Source of the DNA: Peptoniphilaceae bacterium
GTDB lineage: Bacteria; Bacillota; Clostridia; Tissierellales; Peptoniphilaceae
Assembly: GCA_902363535.1 (NCBI GenBank)
Contig: CABJAE010000009.1
Location: 1-64,000, forward strand
Reading direction: 5' to 3'
DNA length: 64,000 nt
The notes below the pieces were generated by a model, which worked only from the letters and a program-made list of their open reading frames with translations, was not told where the DNA came from and made no database searches. Positions 7,771-16,570 of this stretch are shown here, piece after piece. Positions within the stretch are counted from its first letter, which is position 1. Every line of letters starts with the position of its first letter. The position numbers and the translations under genes were made by a program.

Positions 7771-9720
7771 ATGGAGCAATTATCCCAATTACAGAAAAAC
7801 TACTACCGCCTCTTGGCCGAGAAGTACCCGTCTCGAGACCGGGTCCTGGCCGAGGCACTCTTACTTGAAAGCGGTCTGAACCTGCCGAAGCCCACGGAGC
7901 ATTTCGTCAGCGATCTCCACGGGGAGTACCGGGCCTTTACCCACGTGATTCGAAACGCATCGGGGGTGCTGCGCCGCTACATCGACGAACTTTTCCCGGA
8001 AAAATCCGAAGCAGACAGAAAGCGTCTGGCCACGATTTTGTATTACCCGGAAGAAAAGCTGAAGCTTTTAAAAGAAGCCATGGCGCCTGAGGACTACGAC
8101 GCCCTTTTAAAGACCACCCTGGCCGATCTCATTCTCGTGGCGAAGCGGGTGGCGGCGAAGTACGACCACGATCAAATCGAGGCCACTTTCCCGGTCGACC
8201 GAAAGAAGATTTTGAATCTCCTTTTATTAGAAGAGGCCGGGCTGCGCCACAAGGCGGGCTATGTGAAGACCCTCCACGAAAAAATCGTGGCCTACGGCGA
8301 AGGGGAAATCTACATTCGCGACTTGGCGGATCTTTCCGTACGCTACGCCGTAGACACCCTTCACGTCATCGGCGACATTTACGACCGAGGCGAGGAGGCG
8401 GAAAAGATCATGGACTACCTCATGGCCTCGCCGAAGGTGGACATTCAATGGGGCAATCACGACATCGCCTGGATCGGCGCCTGCGCCGGGAATTTCGCCC
8501 TCATCGCCAATGTGATTCGCATCGCCTTGCGCTACAATGTGCTTCACACCATCGAAGACGGCTACGGCATCAATCTCATGCCTCTGGTGCGCTACGCGAG
8601 AAAATACAAGGCCACGGCGCCCTTCTATCCGAAAAATCCCGATCCCCACGAGGCCCAAAACGAAAGCTTGGCGAAGCTCCACAAGGCCATGGCCGTGTTG
8701 CAATTTAAGGCGGAAGGCCAGCTCATCGCCAAACATCCGGAATACGGCATGGACGGTATGCGCCTCTTGCACCGCATGGACCTCGAGGCGGGCACAGTGG
8801 AAGTGGGCGGAAAAACCTATCCCCTTTTGGACACGGATTTTCCCACGGTGGATCCCGCCGATCCCTACGCCTTTACGGAAGAGGAAAAACAGGTGGCGGC
8901 CCGTCTCACGGAAAGCTTCACCAACGGGGAGCGGCTGCGGAAGCACATTCGCTTTCTGATCGAATCGGGAAGCATGTACTTGATCCGAAACGACAATCTC
9001 CTCTTCCACGGCTGTCTGCCCACAGACGAGGCGGGCAACTTTGCCCCCACGTCCGTCTTAGGAAAGCCCCTGGCCGGCCGGGAGCTCTTGGATGCTTTCG
9101 ATACCGCCGTACGGGACAGCTTCTTCGCCCGAGGCGAAAAGCAAAAAGCGGCGGCGGATCTCATGTTTTACTTGTGGTGCGGCGAAGCCTCGCCCCTTTT
9201 CGGCAAAGAGCGGATCACCACCTTCGAGCGCTACTTTATTGCCGACGAAGCCACCCACAAGGAAGAGAAGAATCCTTACTACCGCCTGAGAGAAGAGGCG
9301 GATTTCGCGGAAAAAATCCTCCGCGCCTTTCACATCGACCCGGACCGGGGCAAAATCATTAACGGCCACACCCCGGTGAAGCGCATGAAAGGCGAAGAGC
9401 CCGTGAAGGCCGAGGGGAAGGTCCTCGTCATCGACGGCGGCTTCGCCCACGCCTACCGAAAGACCACGGGCACGGCGGGCTACACTTTAATCTCCAATTC
9501 CTACGGCATCCTCCTCGCCACGCACAGCCCCATGAAAGACGAAGAGCGCCGCATTACCGACGACATCGATGTTACTTCCTCCTTGGCCTTCGTCACGGAA
9601 TACGAGGAAAGACGCCTTGTGAAAGATACCGACGGCGGAAAAAAAGGGTTGGAAACCATTAAAGAGCTCACAACCCTGGCAAAACTTTACGAAACCGGCG
9701 AAATCAAGACACAAAAATAA
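7771..9720 (+). CDS. fbp: Fructose-1,6-bisphosphatase, class III
   Basis: 649 residues, the typical length of the Firmicutes class III enzyme (B. subtilis YydE/Fbp type). It hydrolyses fructose-1,6-bisphosphate in gluconeogenesis. Metallophosphatase motifs are clear: FVSDLHGEYRAF (about residues 46-57), GDIYDRG (about 205-211), WGNHDIAW (about 231-238), and downstream NGHTPVK and IDGGFAHAYRKTTGTAGYTL. The ATG at 7771 follows AAGGAGGGG. It is divergent from apt and ends in a strong terminator shared with the convergent helicase gene. It fits an organism that also stores glycogen. Confidence 0.96.
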   Translation: MEQLSQLQKNYYRLLAEKYPSRDRVLAEALLLESGLNLPKPTEHFVSDLHGEYRAFTHVIRNASGVLRRYIDELFPEKSEADRKRLATILYYPEEKLKLLKEAMAPEDYDALLKTTLADLILVAKRVAAKYDHDQIEATFPVDRKKILNLLLLEEAGLRHKAGYVKTLHEKIVAYGEGEIYIRDLADLSVRYAVDTLHVIGDIYDRGEEAEKIMDYLMASPKVDIQWGNHDIAWIGACAGNFALIANVIRIALRYNVLHTIEDGYGINLMPLVRYARKYKATAPFYPKNPDPHEAQNESLAKLHKAMAVLQFKAEGQLIAKHPEYGMDGMRLLHRMDLEAGTVEVGGKTYPLLDTDFPTVDPADPYAFTEEEKQVAARLTESFTNGERLRKHIRFLIESGSMYLIRNDNLLFHGCLPTDEAGNFAPTSVLGKPLAGRELLDAFDTAVRDSFFARGEKQKAAADLMFYLWCGEASPLFGKERITTFERYFIADEATHKEEKNPYYRLREEADFAEKILRAFHIDPDRGKIINGHTPVKRMKGEEPVKAEGKVLVIDGGFAHAYRKTTGTAGYTLISNSYGILLATHSPMKDEERRITDDIDVTSSLAFVTEYEERRLVKDTDGGKKGLETIKELTTLAKLYETGEIKTQK

Positions 9721-9739
9721 GGCCCCGCGAGGCCTTATT
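9716..9739. terminator. Terminator between fbp and the helicase gene
   Basis: AATAAGGCC pairs with GGCCTTATT around a 6-base loop. A/T runs on both sides make it bidirectional for the convergent genes. Confidence 0.8.
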
Positions 9740-9759
9740 TTATTGCGCGTAAATTCAAT

Positions 9760-11400
9760 TTAATCTCTGTACGCCCGCACGTGATAGGTTTTTCCCCGGC
9801 TCTTAATGCCGTCTAATTGCTCGATGGCGGTTTTGGCAGCTTTTTTCGGCACTTCGATCACGGTGTGGTGGTCGCGAATTAAGATATTGCCCACCACGTC
9901 GGCGCCGAGGTCTGTTTCTTTTTTAAAGATGGCGAGGATGGCTTTGGGAGTGATGCCGTCTTTTCTGCCTTTGTCCATGTAGAGTTTGGCGTTATTGGAG
10001 AAGCGCTTTTTGTTGCCCTTGCCCTTTTTCTCTTTGCCCTTGCGGTCTTTTCTCAGGCCCCGTGCGCGGAATTTCTTGCCGTAGTCCACCTCATCCAATG
10101 CGTCGTGTTTTTTCGACTGGGTGCTGTCGTCTAAAAGCTTTAAGAGGGCGGCGGAAATTTCCACGGCGCCGTATTCCAGGCGGAGCATGCTTTCCACCAT
10201 GGGCTTGTACTCGGAAAGGTCCGCATCGGCGTCCAAGATCTCGGCCACTTTGCCTTCCAAGTTTTCCCGCTTGTTTACGTCCATTTGCTCCATGGTGGGC
10301 AGTTCCATGTAGGCGAGGTCGGCCTTGGTGTAGCGGACGATGTCTTCCAGCTTGTAGATGTCCCGGCCCACGATAAAGGAGAAGGACAGGCCCTTGCGCC
10401 CGGCCCGCGCCGTGCGGCCGATGCGGTGCACATAGTATTCCTCGTCTTGGGGCAGGTCGTAGTTCACCACCATGTCCACGTCGCCCACGTCGATCCCCCG
10501 CGCCGCCACGTCCGTAGCCACGAGCATGTCGATGGAGGAATTTCTGAAGCGCTTCATGACGGCGTCCCGTTGGTTTTGCTTCAAATCCCCGTGGAGGCCG
10601 TCCACGGCGTAGCCGCGGGATGCCATTTCGCTGACCAGGGCGTCCACCCGCTTTTTCGTGTTGCAGAAGACGATGGCCAGGGTGGGGTCGTAAATATCCA
10701 CGAGGCGGCTTAAAATTTCCGGCTTCATGGATGCCTTCATTTCCAAATAGTATTGCTCGATGTTTTCCACGGTGAGCTGTTTGTGCTTGATGCGAATGAT
10801 CTCCGGATCCCGCTGGAATTTACGGGAGAAATCCATAATGTCTTTTTCCATGGTGGCGGAGAAGAAACAGGTCTGGCGAGTTTCCGGCGTTTCGTCTAAA
10901 ATGGTGCGCATATCGTCGCGAAAGCCCATGTCGAACATTTCGTCGGCCTCATCCAAAATGGCCACGGCGAGGTCGTCGAAGCGCAGGGTTTTTCGGCGCA
11001 TGTGGTCCATGACCCGCCCCGGCGTGCCCACGACGATTTGCACGCCGCCTTTTAAGGCGCGGATTTGCCGATCGATGCTGGTGCCGCCGTAGACGGGGAG
11101 AATTTTCACGCCTTTTTTGTAGGCGCCTAAATTGGCCAGCTCGTTGGCCACTTGCAGACACAGCTCACGGGTGGGGCAGAGCACCAGGCCTTGAAGGGGG
11201 CCCTTTTTTTCTACCCGCTCCAGCATGGGAATGCCGTAGGCGGCGGTTTTGCCCGTGCCCGTTTGGGCCTGGGCGATCACGTCTTTGCCTTCTAAGAGAG
11301 GCGCCATGCTCTCGGCCTGAATGGGGGATGCTTCCTCAAAGCCCATGGCCTCGATGCCTTTTAAAATGGCTTCCGACAGATTAAATTCATTAAATTTCAA
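9760..11400 (-). CDS. DEAD-box ATP-dependent RNA helicase
   Basis: 546 residues. It unwinds RNA, probably in ribosome assembly or mRNA turnover. The Q motif (GFEEASPIQAESM), Walker A AQTGTGKTAAYG, PTRELC, DEADEMFDMGF, SAT (FFSATMEKD), ARGIDV and HRIGRTARAGRKG are in order over residues 1-370. The tail is basic (KKGKGNKKR) and ends in a DbpA-type RNA-binding domain (about 470-540). This points to the CshA/DeaD/DbpA group, but the exact orthologue is not settled. The start is TTG at 11400 with GAGGAGGA upstream. Confidence 0.93.
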   Translation of the reverse strand: MKFNEFNLSEAILKGIEAMGFEEASPIQAESMAPLLEGKDVIAQAQTGTGKTAAYGIPMLERVEKKGPLQGLVLCPTRELCLQVANELANLGAYKKGVKILPVYGGTSIDRQIRALKGGVQIVVGTPGRVMDHMRRKTLRFDDLAVAILDEADEMFDMGFRDDMRTILDETPETRQTCFFSATMEKDIMDFSRKFQRDPEIIRIKHKQLTVENIEQYYLEMKASMKPEILSRLVDIYDPTLAIVFCNTKKRVDALVSEMASRGYAVDGLHGDLKQNQRDAVMKRFRNSSIDMLVATDVAARGIDVGDVDMVVNYDLPQDEEYYVHRIGRTARAGRKGLSFSFIVGRDIYKLEDIVRYTKADLAYMELPTMEQMDVNKRENLEGKVAEILDADADLSEYKPMVESMLRLEYGAVEISAALLKLLDDSTQSKKHDALDEVDYGKKFRARGLRKDRKGKEKKGKGNKKRFSNNAKLYMDKGRKDGITPKAILAIFKKETDLGADVVGNILIRDHHTVIEVPKKAAKTAIEQLDGIKSRGKTYHVRAYRD

Positions 11401-11647
11401 ACGTTCCTCCTCGTTTCAAAAAAAAAGCAGTCCCGCGGACCACTCAGTTTGCTTATCTGATTATTTCACTTCTTTCCATTATGGGAGATGGGGCGGACAA
11501 TTGCAAGGCTTTCGGCAAAAGAATTAATGTTTAAGTATCGGTAAAGATTTTTTAAAAGGCGAAAAAACTCCCCGCAATTTTTTGCCTTATGCTAAACTTA
11601 AAGTAGACTGCTTTGGATAAAAACAAGGCGTGAAAGGAGTTTCGGGA

Positions 11648-12793
11648 TTGAAAGATAAAAATGCCATTGAAAAATTTGTGGACCGCGCCATGGAAGACGA
11701 CGACTTTCAGGACGTGGCCGATGTCATAGAAAAAAGCGTGGAAAGCGCCATCCATTACTCGAAAATGGGCGCCGGCGCCCTGATGCGGGGGGTGAAAAAG
11801 GGCTTCGGTCCGAAGGAGCCTGTGCGCCTTCCCGTAAACCGGGATCCCGCCAAGGTAAAGCAGAAAGTGACGGCGCCGAACACCTGGTTCTGGCTGAGAA
11901 ATGCAGCCGGACTTTCGGCCTTGAGCTCCTTTGTTTGCGCCCTCATGGTCTTTATCGACGACATCGCCTATGGTGTCTTCTCCTCCGACACCATTGCCGC
12001 GTTCCTCTTTCTTATGATCTCGGCTGTGGTATTCGCCGCAGGCACCGTCGTCAGCCAGCGCAATATGATTTTGGCGCGGGATTTCTTCCGCATTCGCCGG
12101 GAGATTCAGGACCAATCGGTCCTCGCCACAGAAGACCTGGTCACGGCGCTGAATAAACCTCAACAAACGGTGGCCGCCGAAATCAATCACATGATCCGAA
12201 AAGACTACCTGCCCCAGGCCCGCCTGGTGGAAGGAGGCGATCTGCTCCTCATCGATCACGCCGCCTACAAGGCCTACAAGGACAATTACATGGGCCGCAC
12301 CATTCCCGTGAAGGAAAATGTGCCGGAAATCGAAGAGACGGAGGCGCCTACGGACGACGATCGGGCCACCGCCATGGAGGATTACGAAAAGACGCTAAAA
12401 GAGCAGCGGGACCGCACCGGCGACGGCGTCCTGAAGGACAAGATTTCCGCCCTCTTGAAGCTTTTGGATGCCATTCGCCATGCGGTGAACACGGATCCCG
12501 GCCGGGTGGAAAGCTTAAACAAATTTGTGGACTACTACACCCCCACCACCATTAAGCTCATCGAGCGGTATCTCCAGTTTGAATCCTCCTCGGTGATTAC
12601 CGAGGCCATTCGAAAGACCATGGACGATATTTTGCGCTCCCTGGACAAAGTCATCGACGGCTACGAAAAATTATTGGACACTTTGTATAAAGACGACCTC
12701 TTGGACCTCAATGCCGAGATGGACGTCATGGAAACGGTGATGAAGCAAGACGGACTCATCGAAGAATCGGAAGGAGACGAATTCCATGAGTGA
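11648..12793 (+). CDS. xpaC: XpaC-like protein
   Basis: About 381 residues. I place the start at TTG 11648 because GAAAGGAG lies 8 bases upstream; the in-frame GTG at 11630 precedes that Shine-Dalgarno. XpaC is known as a '5-bromo-4-chloroindolyl phosphate hydrolysis' family partner of TelA, with poorly defined function in envelope stress. Two hydrophobic helices occur around residues 85-130 (AAGLSALSSFVCALMVF and AFLFLMISAVVFAAGTVV), followed by a soluble helical region (RQNM-like QRNMILARDFF, then ALLKLLDAIRHAV). It overlaps telA by 8 bases, so the pair is translationally coupled. Confidence 0.8.
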   Translation: MKDKNAIEKFVDRAMEDDDFQDVADVIEKSVESAIHYSKMGAGALMRGVKKGFGPKEPVRLPVNRDPAKVKQKVTAPNTWFWLRNAAGLSALSSFVCALMVFIDDIAYGVFSSDTIAAFLFLMISAVVFAAGTVVSQRNMILARDFFRIRREIQDQSVLATEDLVTALNKPQQTVAAEINHMIRKDYLPQARLVEGGDLLLIDHAAYKAYKDNYMGRTIPVKENVPEIEETEAPTDDDRATAMEDYEKTLKEQRDRTGDGVLKDKISALLKLLDAIRHAVNTDPGRVESLNKFVDYYTPTTIKLIERYLQFESSSVITEAIRKTMDDILRSLDKVIDGYEKLLDTLYKDDLLDLNAEMDVMETVMKQDGLIEESEGDEFHE

Positions 12794-13892
12794 TGAAATC
12801 AAATTGACCCTGGACGGCACCACGGACGCGGACATCGAATCGGAACTGACCTTGGAACCCAAGGAAGTGGAGGCCCAAGTAAAGCTTTCTGCGGCGGAGC
12901 AAAAGCAGGTGGATGAATTTGCCAAGACCATCGACCTGACCAATTCCTCGGTGATCCTTCAATACGGCGTGGGGGCACAGAAAAAGATTTCGAACTTTTC
13001 CGAGAAAACCCTAAACTCCGTGCGCACGAAAGATCTCGGCGAAGTGGGGGGGCTCCTTTCCCAAGTGGTGACGGAGCTGAAGAGCTTTGAAGACGAAGAC
13101 GAAAAGGGCCTGAAGGGCTTTTTGAAGCGCTCCACCAACAAGGTGACCGCCATGAAGGCCAAGTACGACAAGGCGGAAAAAAATGTGGACGACATCGCCC
13201 GGGTGCTTGAAGGCCATCAAATCACCTTGATGAAAGATATCTCCATGTTGGATCAAATGTATGATCTTAACGAAAAGTATTTTAAAGAACTTTCCATGTA
13301 CATTCTCGCCGGCAACAAAAAGCTGGAAGACGTCAGAAATCGCGAGCTCCCCGCCCTTATGGCATCGGCCACGGAGGGAAGCCTGGAAGCCCAAAAAGCC
13401 AACGACCTGCAAAACATGGCCAATCGCTTCGAAAAAAAGATCCACGATTTGGAACTGACCCGCATGGTGAGCCTCCAGATGGCGCCGCAAATCCGCATGG
13501 TACAGGCATCGAACACGGTCATGGCGGAAAAAATTCAATCCACGGTGGTCAACACCATTCCCATTTGGAAAAACCAAATGGTTTTAGCCCTCGGCGTGCA
13601 TCATTCCGAGCAAGCCGCCGAAGCCCAAAAGAAAGTGGCGGATCTCACCAATCAGCTCCTGAAGAAAAACGCCGAAACTCTGCGCCAAAGCACGGTGAAC
13701 GTGGCAAGAGAAAGCGAGCGGGGCATCGTGGATGTGGACACCATTCGCTACACCAACGAGCAGCTGATCTCCGCGCTGGATGAGGTGCGTAAGATTCAAA
13801 TCGAAGGCCACGAAAACAGAGAAAAGGCCAAGCGGGAACTGGAAGCACTGGAAGCGGATCTCAAGCACCGCCTCTTACCCCAAAACAATTAA
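12786..13892 (+). CDS. telA: TelA-family toxic anion resistance protein
   Basis: 368 residues, the normal TelA length (tellurite and other toxic anion resistance; in Firmicutes also linked to antibiotic/lantibiotic tolerance). It is a soluble, mostly alpha-helical protein. Recognisable stretches are VDEFAKTIDLTNSSVILQYGVGAQKKISNFSE-type N-terminal sequence, LEGHQITLMKDISMLDQMYDLN at mid-length and AAEAQKKVADLTNQLL-NVARESERGIVDVDT near the end. It begins inside the 3' end of xpaC, the usual xpaC-telA order. An insertion-sequence end relic with a terminator-like hairpin follows directly. Confidence 0.9.
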   Translation: MSDEIKLTLDGTTDADIESELTLEPKEVEAQVKLSAAEQKQVDEFAKTIDLTNSSVILQYGVGAQKKISNFSEKTLNSVRTKDLGEVGGLLSQVVTELKSFEDEDEKGLKGFLKRSTNKVTAMKAKYDKAEKNVDDIARVLEGHQITLMKDISMLDQMYDLNEKYFKELSMYILAGNKKLEDVRNRELPALMASATEGSLEAQKANDLQNMANRFEKKIHDLELTRMVSLQMAPQIRMVQASNTVMAEKIQSTVVNTIPIWKNQMVLALGVHHSEQAAEAQKKVADLTNQLLKKNAETLRQSTVNVARESERGIVDVDTIRYTNEQLISALDEVRKIQIEGHENREKAKRELEALEADLKHRLLPQNN

Positions 13893-13903
13893 CAAAAAAG
13901 ACT

Positions 13904-13967
13904 CCACATGCATTGACCCCCAAAAGTCGGACAGCAAATCCAACCTTTGGGGGTCTTTTTGTTGGGC
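13904..13967 (+). repeat. Relic of the left IS end, acting as telA terminator
   Basis: Nearly the same sequence as 2206-2265 of the intact IS, including the hairpin GACCCCCAAAAG ... CTTTGGGGGTC (13915-13954) followed by TTTTTG. No orfA follows. Position right after the telA stop suggests it now serves as the terminator. Confidence 0.75.
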
Positions 13968-13985
13968 AAATTTATTTGTATGGAA

Positions 13986-14447
13986 TTACCAAAAATCCTT
14001 TGTCTTTTCGTAAATGATCTTTCCCACTTGCACCGCGAGAATGGCGCAGGCGAGGTAAAACAAGAGATTCAGCGGATAGATTCTTACATAGTAGACGGGA
14101 TTGGCGAAACAACTTCCGTCCTGACGAAAATCCAGCTCTTGATAAACCGGCGTTAAGAGAAAGCAGATTAAAAACAAGAGGACATCCATGGCAAGGATAA
14201 TCTCGCGCCTCGTAAAAAGTTTTTTCTGTCCTCTGCGGCCATGATCCACGGTTCCTTCCCCCGTCAAATCATCCATGGTCACGTCAAAAAACGTGCAAAG
14301 CTTCAGCAGATTGCTCGTGTCGGGCACGGCCAAATCCTGTTCCCATTTCGATATGGCTTGACGGGACACATGAATGGAACCTGCCAATTCTTCTTGGGAA
14401 ATGCCCCGCTCTTTTCTAAGGGAGTAAATCCTTTCTCCTATTGTCAT
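13986..14447 (-). CDS. XRE-family HTH regulator with two C-terminal membrane helices (copy 1)
   Basis: 153 residues. Residues 1-65 form a Cro/CI-type HTH (RKERGISQEELAGSIHVSRQAISKWEQ). A linker follows, then two hydrophobic helices (about 88-108, LAMDVLLFLICFLLTPV, and about 128-148, LLFYLACAILAVQVGKIIYE). Such membrane-attached HTH proteins are common in Firmicutes; target and signal are unknown. A good GGAGGAACC Shine-Dalgarno precedes the ATG. It is a paralogue of the gene at 14655-15107, with the same layout and matching end sequence VGKIIYxK. The pair is bracketed by IS-end relics, which suggests a mobile or duplicated cassette. Confidence 0.8.
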   Translation of the reverse strand: MTIGERIYSLRKERGISQEELAGSIHVSRQAISKWEQDLAVPDTSNLLKLCTFFDVTMDDLTGEGTVDHGRRGQKKLFTRREIILAMDVLLFLICFLLTPVYQELDFRQDGSCFANPVYYVRIYPLNLLFYLACAILAVQVGKIIYEKTKDFW

Positions 14448-14654
14448 GGTTCCTCCTTTCTTTTCCCTTGTATTTTGCCGTTATTTTATCTTTTTCGCCG
14501 CCCATTTTCTATCTATTTCAGTTGGCAATGAGGCAACCGGACTTTCCAATTCAATGTTTCTCTCTGAATCGAAGGATTTTTCATCCGATTATTCGCTGAA
14601 TATAGGAAATGGGGCCGCCCCCACGGGAACTTGTTCTTCGACTGATTGAGTTAG

Positions 14655-15107
14655 TTACCTGGATCCCTTCGCCTTGTCGTAAATAATCTTTCCCACTTGC
14701 GCCACGAAAATAATGCAGGCGAAGGCGAGGAGAATGTTTAGGGGGAAGTGTTGTAAGTATTCCCTCGAATCAGTAAGGTATTGGCCATACACCTTGCAGT
14801 CCACCCACTGAAAGAGAGGCGCCAGGAGAAAACACAAGAGGAACAAAACCCCGTCCAGGATAAAAATAATCTCCGCCTTTGAAAAGCGGTCCTGCTTCAC
14901 AGGTCCCGCCTCTTCCCTGCCCTCGAGGTAGGCCGTGGTCGTGTGAAAATAGCCGCAAAGCTTTAAGAGCTCGCCCCGACTCGGCACCTGCGTGCCCTGT
15001 TCCCATTCCCGCAAATCATCTGCGGGCACCTCAATGGCTTCCGCCAAGGTTTCTAAGGACATGCCCTTTTCTTTTCGTAAATTCGCGATACGTTCGCCTA
15101 ATGTCAT
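14655..15107 (-). CDS. XRE-family HTH regulator with two C-terminal membrane helices (copy 2)
   Basis: 150 residues with the same architecture as the preceding gene: HTH at residues 1-65 (RKEKGMSLETLAEAIEVPADDLREWEQ), linker, helices at about 86-105 (ILDGVLFLLCFLLAPLF) and about 125-145 (LLAFACIIFVAQVGKIIYD). The recognition helix differs clearly from copy 1 (VPADDLREW versus VSRQAISKW), so the two likely bind different sites. An AAAGGAGG Shine-Dalgarno precedes the ATG. The two genes are 207 bases apart in the same direction. Confidence 0.8.
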   Translation of the reverse strand: MTLGERIANLRKEKGMSLETLAEAIEVPADDLREWEQGTQVPSRGELLKLCGYFHTTTAYLEGREEAGPVKQDRFSKAEIIFILDGVLFLLCFLLAPLFQWVDCKVYGQYLTDSREYLQHFPLNILLAFACIIFVAQVGKIIYDKAKGSR

Positions 15108-15217
15108 TCGCGCCTCCTTTTTGCATTTTATTTAATATATTTTATCAAAATCTGCGCCCTTACGCCATGTTCTCCGCAAAAAAACGGCTCTATGCTATCC
15201 ATTGAGGAGTTTACTCC

Positions 15218-15262
15218 TTAGGGCGACCCATAAAGTTGGACTTAATCGAGCAAGCAAAAATA
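15218..15262 (-). repeat. Relic of the right IS end
   Basis: GCGACCCATAAAGTTGGAC followed by TTAATCGAGCAAGC closely matches the reverse complement of the right end of the IS at 2204-3626 (GTGACCCCATAAAGTTGGAC, then AAAATCGAGTAAGC). No transposase remains. The rest of the gap 15108-15523 shows no gene that I can support. Confidence 0.65.
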
Positions 15263-15523
15263 CTACTTTTAATAACATGAAGATGGAATTGAAAAATTAT
15301 CGACCTTTTTATTTGACGCGAAGAACCCATCTCGGTATGGAAATCCTGGCGTTGAATGGTATGCCTACACATAGCTCCAAAGCAAAACGACCGGCTATTA
15401 TCTAAGTTTTTTAAAGATTGCTGCCGGACGGGCAAATTATGATCGATGTTTGGGTATCACATCATTGAATGAATCTCACCAAGCTGAGTTACGAGCAATT
15501 CAAATCAGATAAGGAGATTAGAC

Positions 15524-16426
15524 ATGAAAAGCAAAATGATTCGCTTCGCCCTATATGTTACCGCACTATGTCTTATTCTATCGGATCCTGTATGGGCTTA
15601 TAGGGGAAGCCGTGACCCTATGAAAGAGCCATGGTATACCCCTGCAGTGAACTACCGTTTTCGTAAGGGCTGCTTGGGAGAAGAGGTGGCCGAGGACCTA
15701 AACAACTTGCAAAAGCAGGTGACCTGGTCTGACCTGGCCGAGACCTTGTCTAAGCTGGACAAGAATTATTCTGATGCCAACTACCAAACTGACTTATCTT
15801 CCGGTCCGGTGGCTTGGGCCAAGGACCTCGCCATAATGGACCGGAATTTAGGAGGGGATGATGAAGTCACCCGACTTGACGGAGCTAGGGCGCTTGCTAC
15901 TTTCCTAAAGAAATCCTGCGCCAAAAGCCAAGCCCCTTTGAGTAGCACAGGCTTTTCGGATTTTTCCGACATTCCCCGGGTCGACCGGGAAGCTGTCCTC
16001 TTTGTAAAGGCTAATGGATTGATGAAGGGCCATGCTGACGGGCACTTTGGAGGAAATGAGCCCCTGCTTGTCTGCCAGCTGGTCCAAATTCTCTACAATG
16101 GGAGAGAGCTTTTTTCAGATATTCGGCTGGACAAGCTCTTTTTATTGGACCCGGCCCGGGTAGATTCTATTGAAATCCAAGATGGAACTACCGGAGATGT
16201 AAAGGTCATTAGGGAAAGGGACCAAGTCGCCAAGCTGGTAAAGCTCCTTAACAGCTTCCGGTTTCATAAGGCAGAATTTTCAGACCGCGACGGCTGGACT
16301 TGCCGGATGAAATTATATTCTTCTTCCGGCTTGGAGACAGATTTTACCTTGTCTGTCGACAGCGTGACCCTTGACCGGACCCGGTATCTATCGAATGACC
16401 CTCATTTTTCCACCATCGTTAAGTAA
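15524..16426 (+). CDS. Secreted protein with an SLH-like motif
   Basis: 300 residues. A signal peptide is clear (MKSKMIRFALYVTALCLILS, cleavage near VWA). Residues about 145-195 carry an SLH-type segment (FSDIPRVDREAVLFVKANGLMKGHADGHFGGNEPLLVCQ region), normally used to dock proteins to pyruvylated wall polymers. The N-terminal 50-130 may be a degenerate SLH (WAKDLAIMDRNLGG, LDGARALATFLKK). The C-terminal 90 residues look like a small beta-rich domain without a recognised family. The Shine-Dalgarno AAGGAGA precedes ATG. Codon use includes many A/T-ending codons, unlike the neighbours. Function is not known. Confidence 0.75.
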   Translation: MKSKMIRFALYVTALCLILSDPVWAYRGSRDPMKEPWYTPAVNYRFRKGCLGEEVAEDLNNLQKQVTWSDLAETLSKLDKNYSDANYQTDLSSGPVAWAKDLAIMDRNLGGDDEVTRLDGARALATFLKKSCAKSQAPLSSTGFSDFSDIPRVDREAVLFVKANGLMKGHADGHFGGNEPLLVCQLVQILYNGRELFSDIRLDKLFLLDPARVDSIEIQDGTTGDVKVIRERDQVAKLVKLLNSFRFHKAEFSDRDGWTCRMKLYSSSGLETDFTLSVDSVTLDRTRYLSNDPHFSTIVK

Positions 16427-16570
16427 CCGGATCCTGCACAAGGGGCTTAAGAAACGGCACTCCCTAAGGCATAGAGTCTCTCTCTTTCCTATGGGATAAT
16501 CCTTGTGCTGTGCCTTCAACTGATATAATGACCTTGAACACGTCATCTTTCCTATTTTCGGAGGTCGCCC

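Noticed and set aside
13986..15107. Toxin-antitoxin pair made of the two HTH genes
   Set aside because: Both encode the same HTH-TM-TM architecture and neither looks like a toxin; their spacing (207 bases) also does not fit a coupled pair.
15202..15435. Short open frames around the IS relic at 15.2 kb
   Set aside because: No Shine-Dalgarno site and no recognisable protein; they lie over the relic itself.
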